Shown here: piece after piece, positions 26,153 through 34,082 of the stretch
Layout: each line of letters begins with the position of its first letter
Position numbering within the stretch: the stretch's first letter is position 1
From: Jejuia sp. UBA6058
GTDB lineage: Bacteria > Bacteroidota > Bacteroidia > Flavobacteriales > Flavobacteriaceae
DNA length: 64,000 bases
Assembly (NCBI GenBank): GCA_002428965.1
Contig: DIYI01000017.1
Location: 356,338 to 420,337, forward strand
Direction: 5' to 3'
Made by a program: the position numbers and the translations under genes
The notes under the pieces: model-generated
Seen by the model: only the letters and a program-made list of their open reading frames with translations
The model's database searches: none
What the model was told of the DNA's origin: nothing

Positions 26153-26249
26153 TCGTCCATTCTCTTGGAGAAAAAAATGGGCAAAAGATTGGGAACACGT
26201 AAAATATTGTAGCGAAAAATGCAGGAGAAACAAAACAACATCGGTTTAG
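26103..26249 (+). CDS. DUF2256 mini-protein (zinc-finger-like), TTG start
   Basis: A 48-residue frame that overlaps the end of the SDR gene (to 26152) and the start of the DASH gene (26219). It reads MSHKKQHLP then CPTCNRPFSWRKKW and YCSEKCRR, the DUF2256 pattern of two CxxC-like pairs around F-x-W-R-K-K-W. The TTG at 26103 is preferred because it restores the family's S-H-K-K start; an internal ATG at 26136 would remove it. DUF2256 genes are recurrent neighbours of cryptochrome/photolyase genes. Function unknown; metal binding is likely from the four cysteines. Confidence 0.8.
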   Translation: MSHKKQHLPQKMCPTCNRPFSWRKKWAKDWEHVKYCSEKCRRNKTTSV

Positions 26250-27529
26250 TTTGGTTTAGAAATGACTTGAGAGTTAATGATAATTCAGTTTTAAATGAAG
26301 CTATTAAACACCATCAGCATATAATAGCTGTGTACTGTTTTGACCCAAGATACTTTGAAATAGACATCTTTGGTTTCAAAAAAACCGAAAAATTTAGAGC
26401 GAAGTTTTTAATTGAAACCGTTGAGGATTTAAAACGAAATCTAAAGGATTTAAATATTGAATTGTTCCTTTACCATAGTAAACCTGAAACAGCCATCCCA
26501 GAAGTAGTTGAAAAATTCAACATCACTACTATTTATATGCAAAAAGAATGGACAAGTGAAGAAACAACAATCACCAAACAAGTAAAGTCAAATTGTCCCG
26601 AAGACACTACTTTTCAAGAATATTACGACCAGTTTTTATTTCATCCAGAGGATATCAATATGCCTATTGACAAAATCCCACAAGTATTTACCAATTTCAG
26701 AAAAAAAGTTGAAAAATATAGTGCCGTAAGACCAATAGATCATCCGATAGCTTCAGAGCCAAATCAAAACATTAAAACCCCAACAGAAATCCCAACACTT
26801 GAAGATTTAGGGTTTGAATACTTTGATACACATCCAAAATCTGCTTTTCCTTTTGAAGGAGGAGAAAACGCTGCTTTAAATCGTTTGGATGATTATTTTT
26901 TTCAAACTAAGAAACTAGGATTTTACAAGAAAACAAGAAATGGTCTTGTTGGTACTGATTATAGTTCAAAGTTCTCCTCTTGGTTAGCAAATGGCAGTAT
27001 TTCAGCAAGAACGATTTACAGGAAAGTAAAACAATTTGAAAAAGAGCATTACAAAAACCAATCTACCTATTGGTTGATCTTCGAACTGATTTGGAGAGAT
27101 TATTTTAAATATATCTCATTGAAACATGGGAGAAACATCTTTAAAATTGGTGGTATCTTGAATAAAAACTACGAATGGAAAACTGATTGAACTCAAGTCC
27201 AAAACTGGATACATGGCGAAACATGCTCCCATTTTGTTAATGCCAACATGATAGAATTGAAAGAAACAGGTTGGATGAGTAATCGTGGAAGACAAAATGT
27301 TGCATCGTTTTTCGCTAAAGATTTGTTGCTAGATTGGAGAATTGGTGCTGCTTATTTTGAATCTCTGTTGATTGATTATGATGTTCATAGTAACTATGGC
27401 AATTGGATGTATGTTGCTGGCGTAGGTAACGATCCGCGAGATAGAAAATTTAATGTGGATTTACAGGCTGAACGCTACGATACCTCAGGAAAGTTTCAAA
27501 ATACATGGCTTCAAAAGACATTATTCTAA
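26219..27529 (+). pseudogene. DASH-type cryptochrome/photolyase, interrupted by an in-frame TGA
   Basis: One frame codes for a DASH-class cryptochrome: N-terminal photolyase domain (IGLVWFRNDLRVND), then FAD-binding helices ending with GWMSNRGRQNVASF, DWRIGAAYFE and NYGNWMYVAGVGNDPR, all diagnostic of CRY-DASH. A TGA at 27188-27190 (codon 324) interrupts it, and the frame resumes without a shift. Just after the stop the FAD-pocket segment is degraded: the usual T-G-(I/V)-P reads T-C-S-H, consistent with one lost and one gained base within 27221-27237, and the conserved D-A-N-M reads N-A-N-M. The gene is therefore probably dead, or the sequence contains errors. The flanking island genes are intact. 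Confidence 0.8.
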
Positions 27530-27532
27530 GAC

Positions 27533-29017
27533 ATGAACAACAATGATATTCACATTATATTCCCTCATCAATTATTCAAAACATCAAAAGCTCTTGATGT
27601 TACGGATATTGTTTATTTAGTTGAAGAATATCTCTTTTTTAAGCAATACAAATTCCATAAACAGAAAATTGCGTTTCATCGGGCTAGTATGAAAGCATAC
27701 CAAGCGTATTTGGAATCATTAGGGAAATCAGTCACTTACATTGAAGCTATACAAGGTGAAAGTGACATAAGAGTTCTGCTTCCGAAACTTTCAGGGGAAG
27801 GTATAAAAGGTATTCATATCTTAGACCCTACAGATAATTGGCTTGAAAAGCGTATTAAAAATTCAGCTTCAAATTTAGAAGTGATTTGGTACGACAACCC
27901 ACTTTTCATTAATACTAAAGCCGAACTATCCTCATTTTTTAAACCTACAAAACAAAAATTTTTTCAGACCTCTTTTTATAAAGATCAGCGCAAAAAGAGA
28001 GATATTCTGATGCATGATGAAAAACCCTTAGGTGGCAAATGGACCTTTGATGCTGAGAATCGAAAAAAATATCCAAAAGGAAAAACACCTCCAATTATTT
28101 CTTTTCCAAAGAAAACAAAATTTCATAAAGAAGCTGAAACATACGTAGAGAAAAATTTCGACTCACATTATGGAGAACTGAACGATTTTGTAGTTTATCC
28201 TATTGATTTTGAGTCTGCCGAAAAATGGCTAGACCAATTTCTAGAATACCGTTTTCATGAATTTGGAGTTTACGAAGATGCCATTGTAAAAGAAGAACAT
28301 TTTTTAAACCATAGTTTATTATCACCATTGATTAATGTTGGACTTTTAGACTCAAATGAGGTTATTCTGAAAGCTGTAACCTACGCTACTGATAATGATG
28401 TTCCATTAAATTCTACTGAAGGCTTTGTGCGTCAAATTTTAGGATGGCGCGAATTTATTCGAGGGATTTATGAAGTAAAGGGCACTGAAGAACGCACTAA
28501 AAACTTCTGGAATTTCAGTAGAAAAATTCCTAAATCGTTTTATGATGGTTCAACAGGAATTGCACCTGTGGACGATGTCATCAAAAAAGTGCTAAAAACA
28601 GGATATGCCCATCATATTGAACGTCTCATGATTCTTGGAAACTTTATGGTGTTATGCGAGTTTGATCCTGATGATGTATACCAATGGTTTATGGAACTGT
28701 TTATTGATGCTTACGATTGGGTAATGGTGCCCAATGTGTACGGCATGAGTCTGTTTGCCGATGGTGGGTTGATGAGCACCAAACCCTATATAAGTAGTAG
28801 TAATTACATTATGAAAATGAGTAATTATGGCAAAGGTGAATGGCAGCAGACTTGGGATGGTTTGTTTTGGACGTTTATGGATAAGCATCGTGATTTCTTT
28901 TTGAGCAACCCAAGACTTGGTATGCTGATAAGAACTTTTGATAAAATGAAACCTGAAACAAAAAGCTCCCATTTTAAACATGCGGAAACTTTTTTTAATG
29001 CCCTAGATAATGAATGA
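27533..29017 (+). CDS. Cryptochrome/photolyase-related protein (FeS-BCP/PhrB-type clade)
   Basis: The 494-residue protein starts with the short Rossmann domain of the deoxyribodipyrimidine photolyase-related clade (IHIIFPHQLF) and carries its FAD domain with EGFVRQILGWREFIRG, ERLMILGNFMVL, and MVPNVYGMSLFADGG...STKPYISSSNYI. In (6-4) photolyases of this clade, cysteines after the S-x-Y-I-x-x-M-S segment hold a [4Fe-4S] cluster. Here that stretch reads MSNYGKGEWQQTWDGLFW, shorter and without cysteines. It is thus a cluster-lacking variant of (6-4) photolyase/CryB. It begins 3 bases after the DASH frame and overlaps the next gene by 8 bases. Confidence 0.87.
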   Translation: MNNNDIHIIFPHQLFKTSKALDVTDIVYLVEEYLFFKQYKFHKQKIAFHRASMKAYQAYLESLGKSVTYIEAIQGESDIRVLLPKLSGEGIKGIHILDPTDNWLEKRIKNSASNLEVIWYDNPLFINTKAELSSFFKPTKQKFFQTSFYKDQRKKRDILMHDEKPLGGKWTFDAENRKKYPKGKTPPIISFPKKTKFHKEAETYVEKNFDSHYGELNDFVVYPIDFESAEKWLDQFLEYRFHEFGVYEDAIVKEEHFLNHSLLSPLINVGLLDSNEVILKAVTYATDNDVPLNSTEGFVRQILGWREFIRGIYEVKGTEERTKNFWNFSRKIPKSFYDGSTGIAPVDDVIKKVLKTGYAHHIERLMILGNFMVLCEFDPDDVYQWFMELFIDAYDWVMVPNVYGMSLFADGGLMSTKPYISSSNYIMKMSNYGKGEWQQTWDGLFWTFMDKHRDFFLSNPRLGMLIRTFDKMKPETKSSHFKHAETFFNALDNE

Positions 29018-30491
29018 AAGAGAACTTATAAATATTGTTTGGCTAAAACGCGATTTACGACTACATGATAACGAAGCTATTGTTAACGCTTTAAAATCTG
29101 AAAAGCGGATACTATTAGTATATTGCTTTGAACCTATTTTACTTAATGATCCGCATTACAGTGAACGTCATTGGAATTTTATTAAAGAGTCCATTGTAGA
29201 TTTGAATAAAGAACTGGCGTCTTACAATTCAAAAATTCTGGCTGTACAATCTGATATTATTCCAACTATAAATCAGTTGCTTTCAAAATTTCGCATTTCA
29301 GATATATACTCCCATCAAGAAACGGGTATTTTGGTGACTTACGAGCGTGATAAAAATTTTAAACGTTATTGTAAAAACAATCTCATTCAATGGTATGAAA
29401 ATATTAATAATGGGGTGCAGCGTGGTTTGAAAAATAGAGATGGTTGGAATAATATGGTAGATACCTTTTATGCGATTGAGCCATTACAGTTTTCTCCAAA
29501 TGAACATCAACTTATAACTATTCAACAAATTGAACATCTAGAAAAACACTTCAATATTGTCGATTTAAACACACCAGAGGTTACAACATTTCAAAGGGGT
29601 GGTCGTTCCATAGGACTTCGTTATTTAAAATCTTTTTTTGAAGAACGCTATCCTAACTATATGTTTAACATTTCAAAACCTGAATTAGCAAGAACAAGTT
29701 GTAGTAGAATTTCGCCGTATTTAGCTTGGGGCAATCTATCTGTTCGAGAGGTCTACCATGAAGCTTATCATTTAAAAGAAACAGCAACCCATAAAAAAGC
29801 GCTAGAAGCATTTATGTCTAGATTGCGATGGCAGACCCATTTTATTCAGAAGTTTGAAATGGAACATACTATGGAAGAAGCAAGTGTAAATAAAGGGTTT
29901 CGCAAACTAAAAAAGAGTATTTCAGAAGTATACAAAACGGCTTGGGAAACTGGACAAACAGGATATCCATTGGTAGATGCCTGTATGCGTTGCTTAAATG
30001 AAACAGGGTATCTTAACTTTAGAATGCGGGCCTTAGTCGTTTCCTTTTTTACACATAATCTATGGCAACCTTGGCAGGAGGCTACAACTCATTTATCAAG
30101 AATGTTTTTAGATTTTGAACCTGGTATTCATTTTCCGCAGTTACAGATGCAAGCTGGGGAAACAGGGGTCAATATGTTGCGTATTTACAATCCTGTTAAA
30201 AATAGTTTAGAACACGATCCTGAAGCCTCATTTATAAAAAGATGGGTTCCAGAACTCGAAAATCTTGATACGCCTTTTGCACATCAACCTTATTTGATGA
30301 CCGAAATGGAGCAACAATTCTATAACTTTAAATTAGGAAAGGACTATCCAAAACCAATAGTAGATTTAGAAATTTCAAGAAAAAATGCGGGTGATGCGCT
30401 CTGGAATTTGAGAAAAGACAAGACGGTGCTTGAAGAAAGTAAAAGAATCTTGAGAAAGCACACGTTAAGAAACAGATTTCACAATACTTAA
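29010..30491 (+). CDS. FAD-binding cryptochrome/DNA photolyase family protein
   Basis: The 493-residue protein has the photolyase N-terminal domain (INIVWLKRDLRLHDNEA, about residues 7-23) and the FAD-binding helical domain (SRISPYLAWGNLSVREVY, GQTGYPLVDACMRCLNETGYLNFRMRALVVSF). Where CPD photolyases have D-W-R-x-G-x-x-x-F, this protein has LWQPWQEATTHLSRMFLDFEPGIHFPQLQMQAGETGVN, the mark of a distinct bacterial cryptochrome-like subgroup. Repair or signalling activity cannot be told from sequence. It overlaps the previous gene by 8 bases and ends the first transcription unit of the island. Confidence 0.85.
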   Translation: MNERELINIVWLKRDLRLHDNEAIVNALKSEKRILLVYCFEPILLNDPHYSERHWNFIKESIVDLNKELASYNSKILAVQSDIIPTINQLLSKFRISDIYSHQETGILVTYERDKNFKRYCKNNLIQWYENINNGVQRGLKNRDGWNNMVDTFYAIEPLQFSPNEHQLITIQQIEHLEKHFNIVDLNTPEVTTFQRGGRSIGLRYLKSFFEERYPNYMFNISKPELARTSCSRISPYLAWGNLSVREVYHEAYHLKETATHKKALEAFMSRLRWQTHFIQKFEMEHTMEEASVNKGFRKLKKSISEVYKTAWETGQTGYPLVDACMRCLNETGYLNFRMRALVVSFFTHNLWQPWQEATTHLSRMFLDFEPGIHFPQLQMQAGETGVNMLRIYNPVKNSLEHDPEASFIKRWVPELENLDTPFAHQPYLMTEMEQQFYNFKLGKDYPKPIVDLEISRKNAGDALWNLRKDKTVLEESKRILRKHTLRNRFHNT

Positions 30492-30554
30492 ATTGCTATT
30501 TTACAATCACTTAATTCCAGTATAAGTTTTTCTAATAGTTATATGTTAATTTTT

Positions 30555-30597
30555 GTTTAACTTATTTATTAAAAGGTTAAACATTTTGTATCTTTAC
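30555..30597 (+). promoter_or_regulatory. Operator-promoter of the photoprotection island (site 2)
   Basis: GTTTAACT-N12-GGTTAAAC (30555-30582) is followed by TATCTTTA (30589-30596). Arms, spacer length and the segment from the right arm through the -7 box repeat site 1 at 22021-22063, where 22 consecutive bases are identical. It lies 18 bases upstream of the ATG at 30615 and starts the second unit of the island. Confidence 0.7.
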
Positions 30598-30614
30598 TTT
30601 GTAAACAAGGTAAA

Positions 30615-31043
30615 ATGGTACTTAATACAACACATTTTGAAAAAGAACATCGTCAAATATTGAGAGATATTGTAGGATCATCTTTCTCTTTGTTTGAAGC
30701 TTTTAAAATGAAAGGCATCGGTTCAAAACGTATGATAGTTGGAGATGTAAGTCCTAATTTAAAATCATTAATGAATACAGTTTCAGATATTAACTATGCG
30801 AATATCGAACTGCGTAAAAATGGCATTCTCATTTTCATTAATAAAGGTTTACAGAATTTTACTTGGGCCATACCTTATTATCAATTGGTAATGTATAAAA
30901 CCAATGGTGCCAGTATCCATGCGCAAGGAAAGTTTATTCATTTCAAGGAGAATAAAACGTTTAAGGAGAATAAACGCTTTTTCAATAAGATGTTAGATGA
31001 AAAAATAAAATACGACCAACAATATAACTTCTTGGGGGCATGA
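30615..31043 (+). CDS. Conserved hypothetical protein in photolyase island
   Basis: The 142-residue soluble protein has no family that I recognise. Mixed alpha/beta content is suggested, with the central IELRKNGILIFINKGLQNFTWAIPYYQLVMY (in pieces, about residues 62-92) and a highly basic C-terminal third (HFKENKTFKENKRFFNKMLDEKIK). No signal peptide or membrane segment. It is first after operator site 2 and overlaps the TIGR03643/DUF2805 gene by 4 bases (ATGA), so the two are coupled and probably act in the same process. Confidence 0.75.
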   Translation: MVLNTTHFEKEHRQILRDIVGSSFSLFEAFKMKGIGSKRMIVGDVSPNLKSLMNTVSDINYANIELRKNGILIFINKGLQNFTWAIPYYQLVMYKTNGASIHAQGKFIHFKENKTFKENKRFFNKMLDEKIKYDQQYNFLGA

Positions 31044-31312
31044 CTTTTGCAATAGAAGATGTAGATAGAATTATTGAAATGGCTTGGGAAGATAGAACCA
31101 CTTTTGAAGCTATTGAGTTTCAATTTGGTTTGAAAGAACAAGAGGTAATTGAATTAATGCGGAGGGAAATGAAACCTAGCAGTTTTAAAATGTGGAGAAA
31201 GCGAGTTCAAGGAAGAGCCACAAAACATGAAAAATTAAGATCTTTTGAAAAAGGAAGATTTAAATGTACAAGACAAAAACAAATAACTCACAATAAAATT
31301 TCAAAACGTTAA
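31040..31312 (+). CDS. TIGR03643/DUF2805 family small protein
   Basis: The 90-residue protein carries the family core: IIEMAWEDRTTFEAIEFQFG (about residues 11-30), LKEQEVIELMRREMKPSSFK and MWRKRVQGRATKHEKL (about 51-66). The helical, arginine-rich pattern resembles a small DNA/RNA-binding helix-turn-helix, but function is not established. Members are repeatedly found next to photolyase/cryptochrome genes, as here. Confidence 0.85.
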   Translation: MTFAIEDVDRIIEMAWEDRTTFEAIEFQFGLKEQEVIELMRREMKPSSFKMWRKRVQGRATKHEKLRSFEKGRFKCTRQKQITHNKISKR

Positions 31313-31361
31313 CGTGCTTTGACTGACGTAGCAAACCAGGACAGCACATAAAAAAGATGAC

Positions 31362-32057
31362 ATGCAAGTAAAACAATTAAAAAAAGAAACTAACGGACAC
31401 AATTTAAACGGCTTTTCCATAGAAGATATTGGAGACGATCACCTATCTACAGGATTGGAAACGCCCATGAGAGAAGACGCTTTCAAACTAAGTGATGAAG
31501 AAAAGAAAGAGCGTATTGCCATTCTTTTTGAAGAAATCATGGATGTAATGGGGCTTGATCTAACAGATGATTCTCTAAAGGGAACCCCAGACCGGGTAGC
31601 AAAAATGTACATTGAGGAAATATTTTCTGGGTTGAACCCTAAGAATAAGCCAAAGGTTGCTCTTTTTGATAATAAGTATAAGTACAATCAAATGTTGGTA
31701 GAGAAGAATATTACCTTCTATTCTAATTGTGAACATCATTTTGTACCAATTATCGGGAAAGCACATGTGGCTTACATCTCGTCCGGAAAAGTAATTGGGC
31801 TTTCAAAATTGAACAGAATCGTGCAGTATTATGCAAAACGTCCGCAGGTTCAAGAGCGATTAACCAATCAGATTGCAAACGAATTAAAAACCATCTTAGA
31901 TACAGAGGATGTTGCTGTTATTATTGATGCAAAACATTTATGTGTATCGTCACGAGGTATTAAAGATGATACTTCGGCTACCGTTACTGCTTATTATGGT
32001 GGAAAATTCAACACAGCAGACAAAATAAAAGAATTACAGAACTACTTAAATAATTAA
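31362..32057 (+). CDS. folE: GTP cyclohydrolase I
   Basis: The 231-residue enzyme converts GTP to dihydroneopterin triphosphate, the first step of folate/pterin synthesis. Zinc and catalytic residues are visible in SNCEHHFVPI (about residues 124-133) and LCVSSRGIKDDTS (about 195-207); GLSKLNRIV is the conserved loop. An N-terminal extension of ~45 residues precedes the core. Its position between cryptochrome genes suggests a dedicated pterin supply, since methenyltetrahydrofolate is the antenna of many photolyases; that link is inference. Confidence 0.94.
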   Translation: MQVKQLKKETNGHNLNGFSIEDIGDDHLSTGLETPMREDAFKLSDEEKKERIAILFEEIMDVMGLDLTDDSLKGTPDRVAKMYIEEIFSGLNPKNKPKVALFDNKYKYNQMLVEKNITFYSNCEHHFVPIIGKAHVAYISSGKVIGLSKLNRIVQYYAKRPQVQERLTNQIANELKTILDTEDVAVIIDAKHLCVSSRGIKDDTSATVTAYYGGKFNTADKIKELQNYLNN

Positions 32058-32061
32058 CATC

Positions 32062-32292
32062 ATGGAACTAGAATTAATAAACAGAGCTTTAGAGTTTGAG
32101 CAAAGAAAAATGAGATCTCTTTCTACAAGCGATCGTGTAAAAATATCTAGAGAAGCTAAAGCGTTGATTTTAGATTTGAATCAAATCTATAAGATCAAAA
32201 AAGACGAAAAAATCATGGATATCATGAAACGCCTTACAGCCATTAAAAGAAAAGTAGAAAAGCGTTTGAAAGGAGCGCCTTTAACAGTATAA
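32062..32292 (+). CDS. Conserved mini-protein (paralogue 1)
   Basis: A 76-residue, highly charged, helical protein without cysteines or membrane segments. It shares NRALEFEQRK, a (D/E)R-(V/I)-x-x-S-R-E-(A/V)-K-(A/S)-L-I-L core, DLMKRLT-like and I-K-x-K-(V/I)-E-K-R-L-K-G with the gene at 32439. I recognise no named family. It starts 4 bases after folE and is probably co-transcribed. Confidence 0.7.
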   Translation: MELELINRALEFEQRKMRSLSTSDRVKISREAKALILDLNQIYKIKKDEKIMDIMKRLTAIKRKVEKRLKGAPLTV

Positions 32293-32438
32293 TTTTAAAT
32301 AATCAAGGTAATAATAGCTACAATATTAAATTTTATCTAATATTTCTAATGAAAACCTTGTAATCTGCTATATTTTAGTATATTGCGAACCGCTCAAAAA
32401 AAAGAGCACTTCACATATAAATATAGTTAGGTTAAATT

Positions 32439-32654
32439 ATGGAGATTATTGATAAAGCTTTAGAGTTCGAGCAACGTAAACACACTTTTAAAACTACTAG
32501 TGAGCGTATTGAATCTTCTAGAGAAGTAAAGAGTTTAATTTTAAGTATAAACGATATCTATAAGAAGGAAAAAGACCCAGAACTTATGGATTTAATGAAG
32601 CGTTTAACTGTGATTAAACAGAAAATTGAAAAACGGCTAAAGGGCAGGCCATAA
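32439..32654 (+). CDS. Conserved mini-protein (paralogue 2)
   Basis: A 71-residue paralogue of the protein at 32062, with the same order of motifs (DKALEFEQRK, S-R-E-V-K-S-L-I-L, MDLMKRLT, IEKRLKGRP) and similar length. The two are about half identical by eye, so the duplication is not recent. A 146-base gap separates them, whereas the rest of the unit is tightly packed, so a separate promoter is possible (TTG-N18-TATATTG near 32360-32390). Function unknown. Confidence 0.7.
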   Translation: MEIIDKALEFEQRKHTFKTTSERIESSREVKSLILSINDIYKKEKDPELMDLMKRLTVIKQKIEKRLKGRP

Positions 32655-32676
32655 CATAAAAAATGCCCTGAAACCC

Positions 32677-33360
32677 ATGAAAACAATAATAGTAATTGGT
32701 GGAAGTAAGGGCATTGGAAAAGCTTTAGTAGAAAAGCTACTCTCCTATTGTAAGGTTATAAACCTTAGCAGAACTACACCTGAATTATCGCATTCTAACC
32801 TTACGCATTACCAGTGCGATATTACCCAAGACGAATTACCAGAAATTGAAAGTGCCGACGGACTTGTATATTGTCCTGGAAGTATTAATTTAAAACCCAT
32901 TTCTAGACTGCGCATTGACGATTTCAAGAGCGATTTTGAAATTAATGTACTCGGAACGGTAAAAGCCATTCAAAAATACTTACCCATTTTACGAAATGGC
33001 ATAAACCCATCTATAGTTTTATTTAGTACTGTGGCTGCTAAACTTGGCATGCCTTTTCATGCAAGTATAGCTGTGGCTAAATCTGGAATTGAAGGCTTAG
33101 TAAAATCCTTAGGTGCCGAATTAGCGCCTACGTTGCGCATTAATGCTATTGCACCCACTGTTACCAATACTGAATTAGCCTCAAAACTTCTGCGTAATGA
33201 TAAAATGATTGAAAATATCACCGAGCGCCATCCATTAAAGAAGTTTCTATCACCACAGGAAGTGGCACATATGGTAGAGTTTTTATTATCTGAAAATAGT
33301 GCATCAATTTCAGGACAAGTTTTTGAAATGGATTGCGGTATTGTAAGTTTTAAAATATAA
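32677..33360 (+). CDS. Short-chain dehydrogenase/reductase
   Basis: The 227-residue classical-type SDR has the cofactor loop GGSKGIGKAL (about residues 8-17). In place of the usual N-A-G strand it has YCPGS, and the catalytic serine lies in LFSTVAA. The expected Y-x-x-x-K is replaced by HASIAVAKSGIEG, in which the tyrosine position appears not to be tyrosine while the lysine is kept. The substrate is unknown and the missing tyrosine makes normal catalysis uncertain. It is 22 bases after the mini-protein gene and 3 bases before the glutathione peroxidase gene. Confidence 0.82.
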   Translation: MKTIIVIGGSKGIGKALVEKLLSYCKVINLSRTTPELSHSNLTHYQCDITQDELPEIESADGLVYCPGSINLKPISRLRIDDFKSDFEINVLGTVKAIQKYLPILRNGINPSIVLFSTVAAKLGMPFHASIAVAKSGIEGLVKSLGAELAPTLRINAIAPTVTNTELASKLLRNDKMIENITERHPLKKFLSPQEVAHMVEFLLSENSASISGQVFEMDCGIVSFKI

Positions 33361-33363
33361 ACT

Positions 33364-33900
33364 ATGAATGCATTGAAAACATTTGTAGCTACCTTGAATA
33401 TGGGTAACGAAGTATCAAAATTAGGTTTTGATTCTATATACGACATCCAAATAAATGGTTTGAATGGACAAGCATTAGACCTATCTTATCTAAAAGGCAA
33501 GCATATGCTCTTTGTAAATGTTGCTTCTAAATGTGGGTTTACGCCTCAATACAAAGATTTACAATTATTGCAAGATCGTTACTCAGACAAAATACACGTT
33601 ATAGGCGTACCATGTAATCAATTTGGTGGTCAGGAACCTGGAAATTCGCAGGATATAGCCTCATTTTGCGAAATAAACTATGGGGTTTCATTTCCTATTA
33701 CCGAGAAAATTGATGTAAAAGGCAAACACCAACATCCTTTATACCAATGGTTAACTAAAAAAGTAAATAATAACAAAAAAGATTCCTCAGTAAAATGGAA
33801 TTTTCAGAAATACTTAATTGACCCCGAAGGTAATTTGGTAGATTATTTCTTTTCTACTACTAACCCTATGAGTGGAAAAATAACAAAACATTTAAAATAA
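33364..33900 (+). CDS. Glutathione peroxidase family thiol peroxidase
   Basis: The 178-residue protein reduces hydroperoxides. The peroxidatic residue is cysteine 57 in NVASKCGFTPQY (no selenocysteine), followed by the conserved glutamine in PCNQFGGQEPG and tryptophan in KWNFQKYL. Bacterial cysteine homologues usually work with thioredoxin rather than glutathione. There is an extra N-terminal ~20 residues without a clear signal peptide. In this island it would detoxify lipid or hydrogen peroxide formed in light. Confidence 0.92.
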   Translation: MNALKTFVATLNMGNEVSKLGFDSIYDIQINGLNGQALDLSYLKGKHMLFVNVASKCGFTPQYKDLQLLQDRYSDKIHVIGVPCNQFGGQEPGNSQDIASFCEINYGVSFPITEKIDVKGKHQHPLYQWLTKKVNNNKKDSSVKWNFQKYLIDPEGNLVDYFFSTTNPMSGKITKHLK

Positions 33901-33905
33901 AAGCT

Positions 33906-34082
33906 ATGTTCAGTTTTTTTAAAAAGAAATCAAAAAAAGAAAAATTAGAAGAAAAATTTAAAAAGTTAATGCAAGAGTGGCATGAATTATCTTCCATAAA
34001 TCGTGCAGCAAGCGATAAAAAGTATGCTGAAGCGCAAGAAATAGCCAAGGTATTGAACGACATGAAGCATGAGGCTGCTTAA
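33906..34082 (+). CDS. Lacal_2735-type mini-protein
   Basis: A 58-residue frame between glutathione peroxidase and TspO. It begins MFSFFKKKSKKEKLEEKFKK and continues with LMQEWHELSSINRAASDKKY and AEAQEIAKVL, which matches the pattern of the Lacal_2735 family of short, charged, helical Bacteroidota proteins (hydrophobic start, lysine-rich segment, L-S-x-x-N-R motif). It overlaps the tspO start by 14 bases in another frame. Function unknown. Confidence 0.75.
   Translation: MFSFFKKKSKKEKLEEKFKKLMQEWHELSSINRAASDKKYAEAQEIAKVLNDMKHEAA

Noticed and set aside
25719..26241. Three minus-strand open frames opposite the SDR gene
   Set aside because: They lie opposite a strongly supported coding gene, overlap one another and have no family resemblance; they are shadow frames.
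27188..27190. TGA as a recoded codon (selenocysteine or tryptophan) in the DASH gene
   Set aside because: No selenocysteine context or SECIS-like structure is expected at this site, all other genes use TGG for tryptophan and TGA/TAA as stops, and nearby motif damage favours a pseudogene or sequence error.
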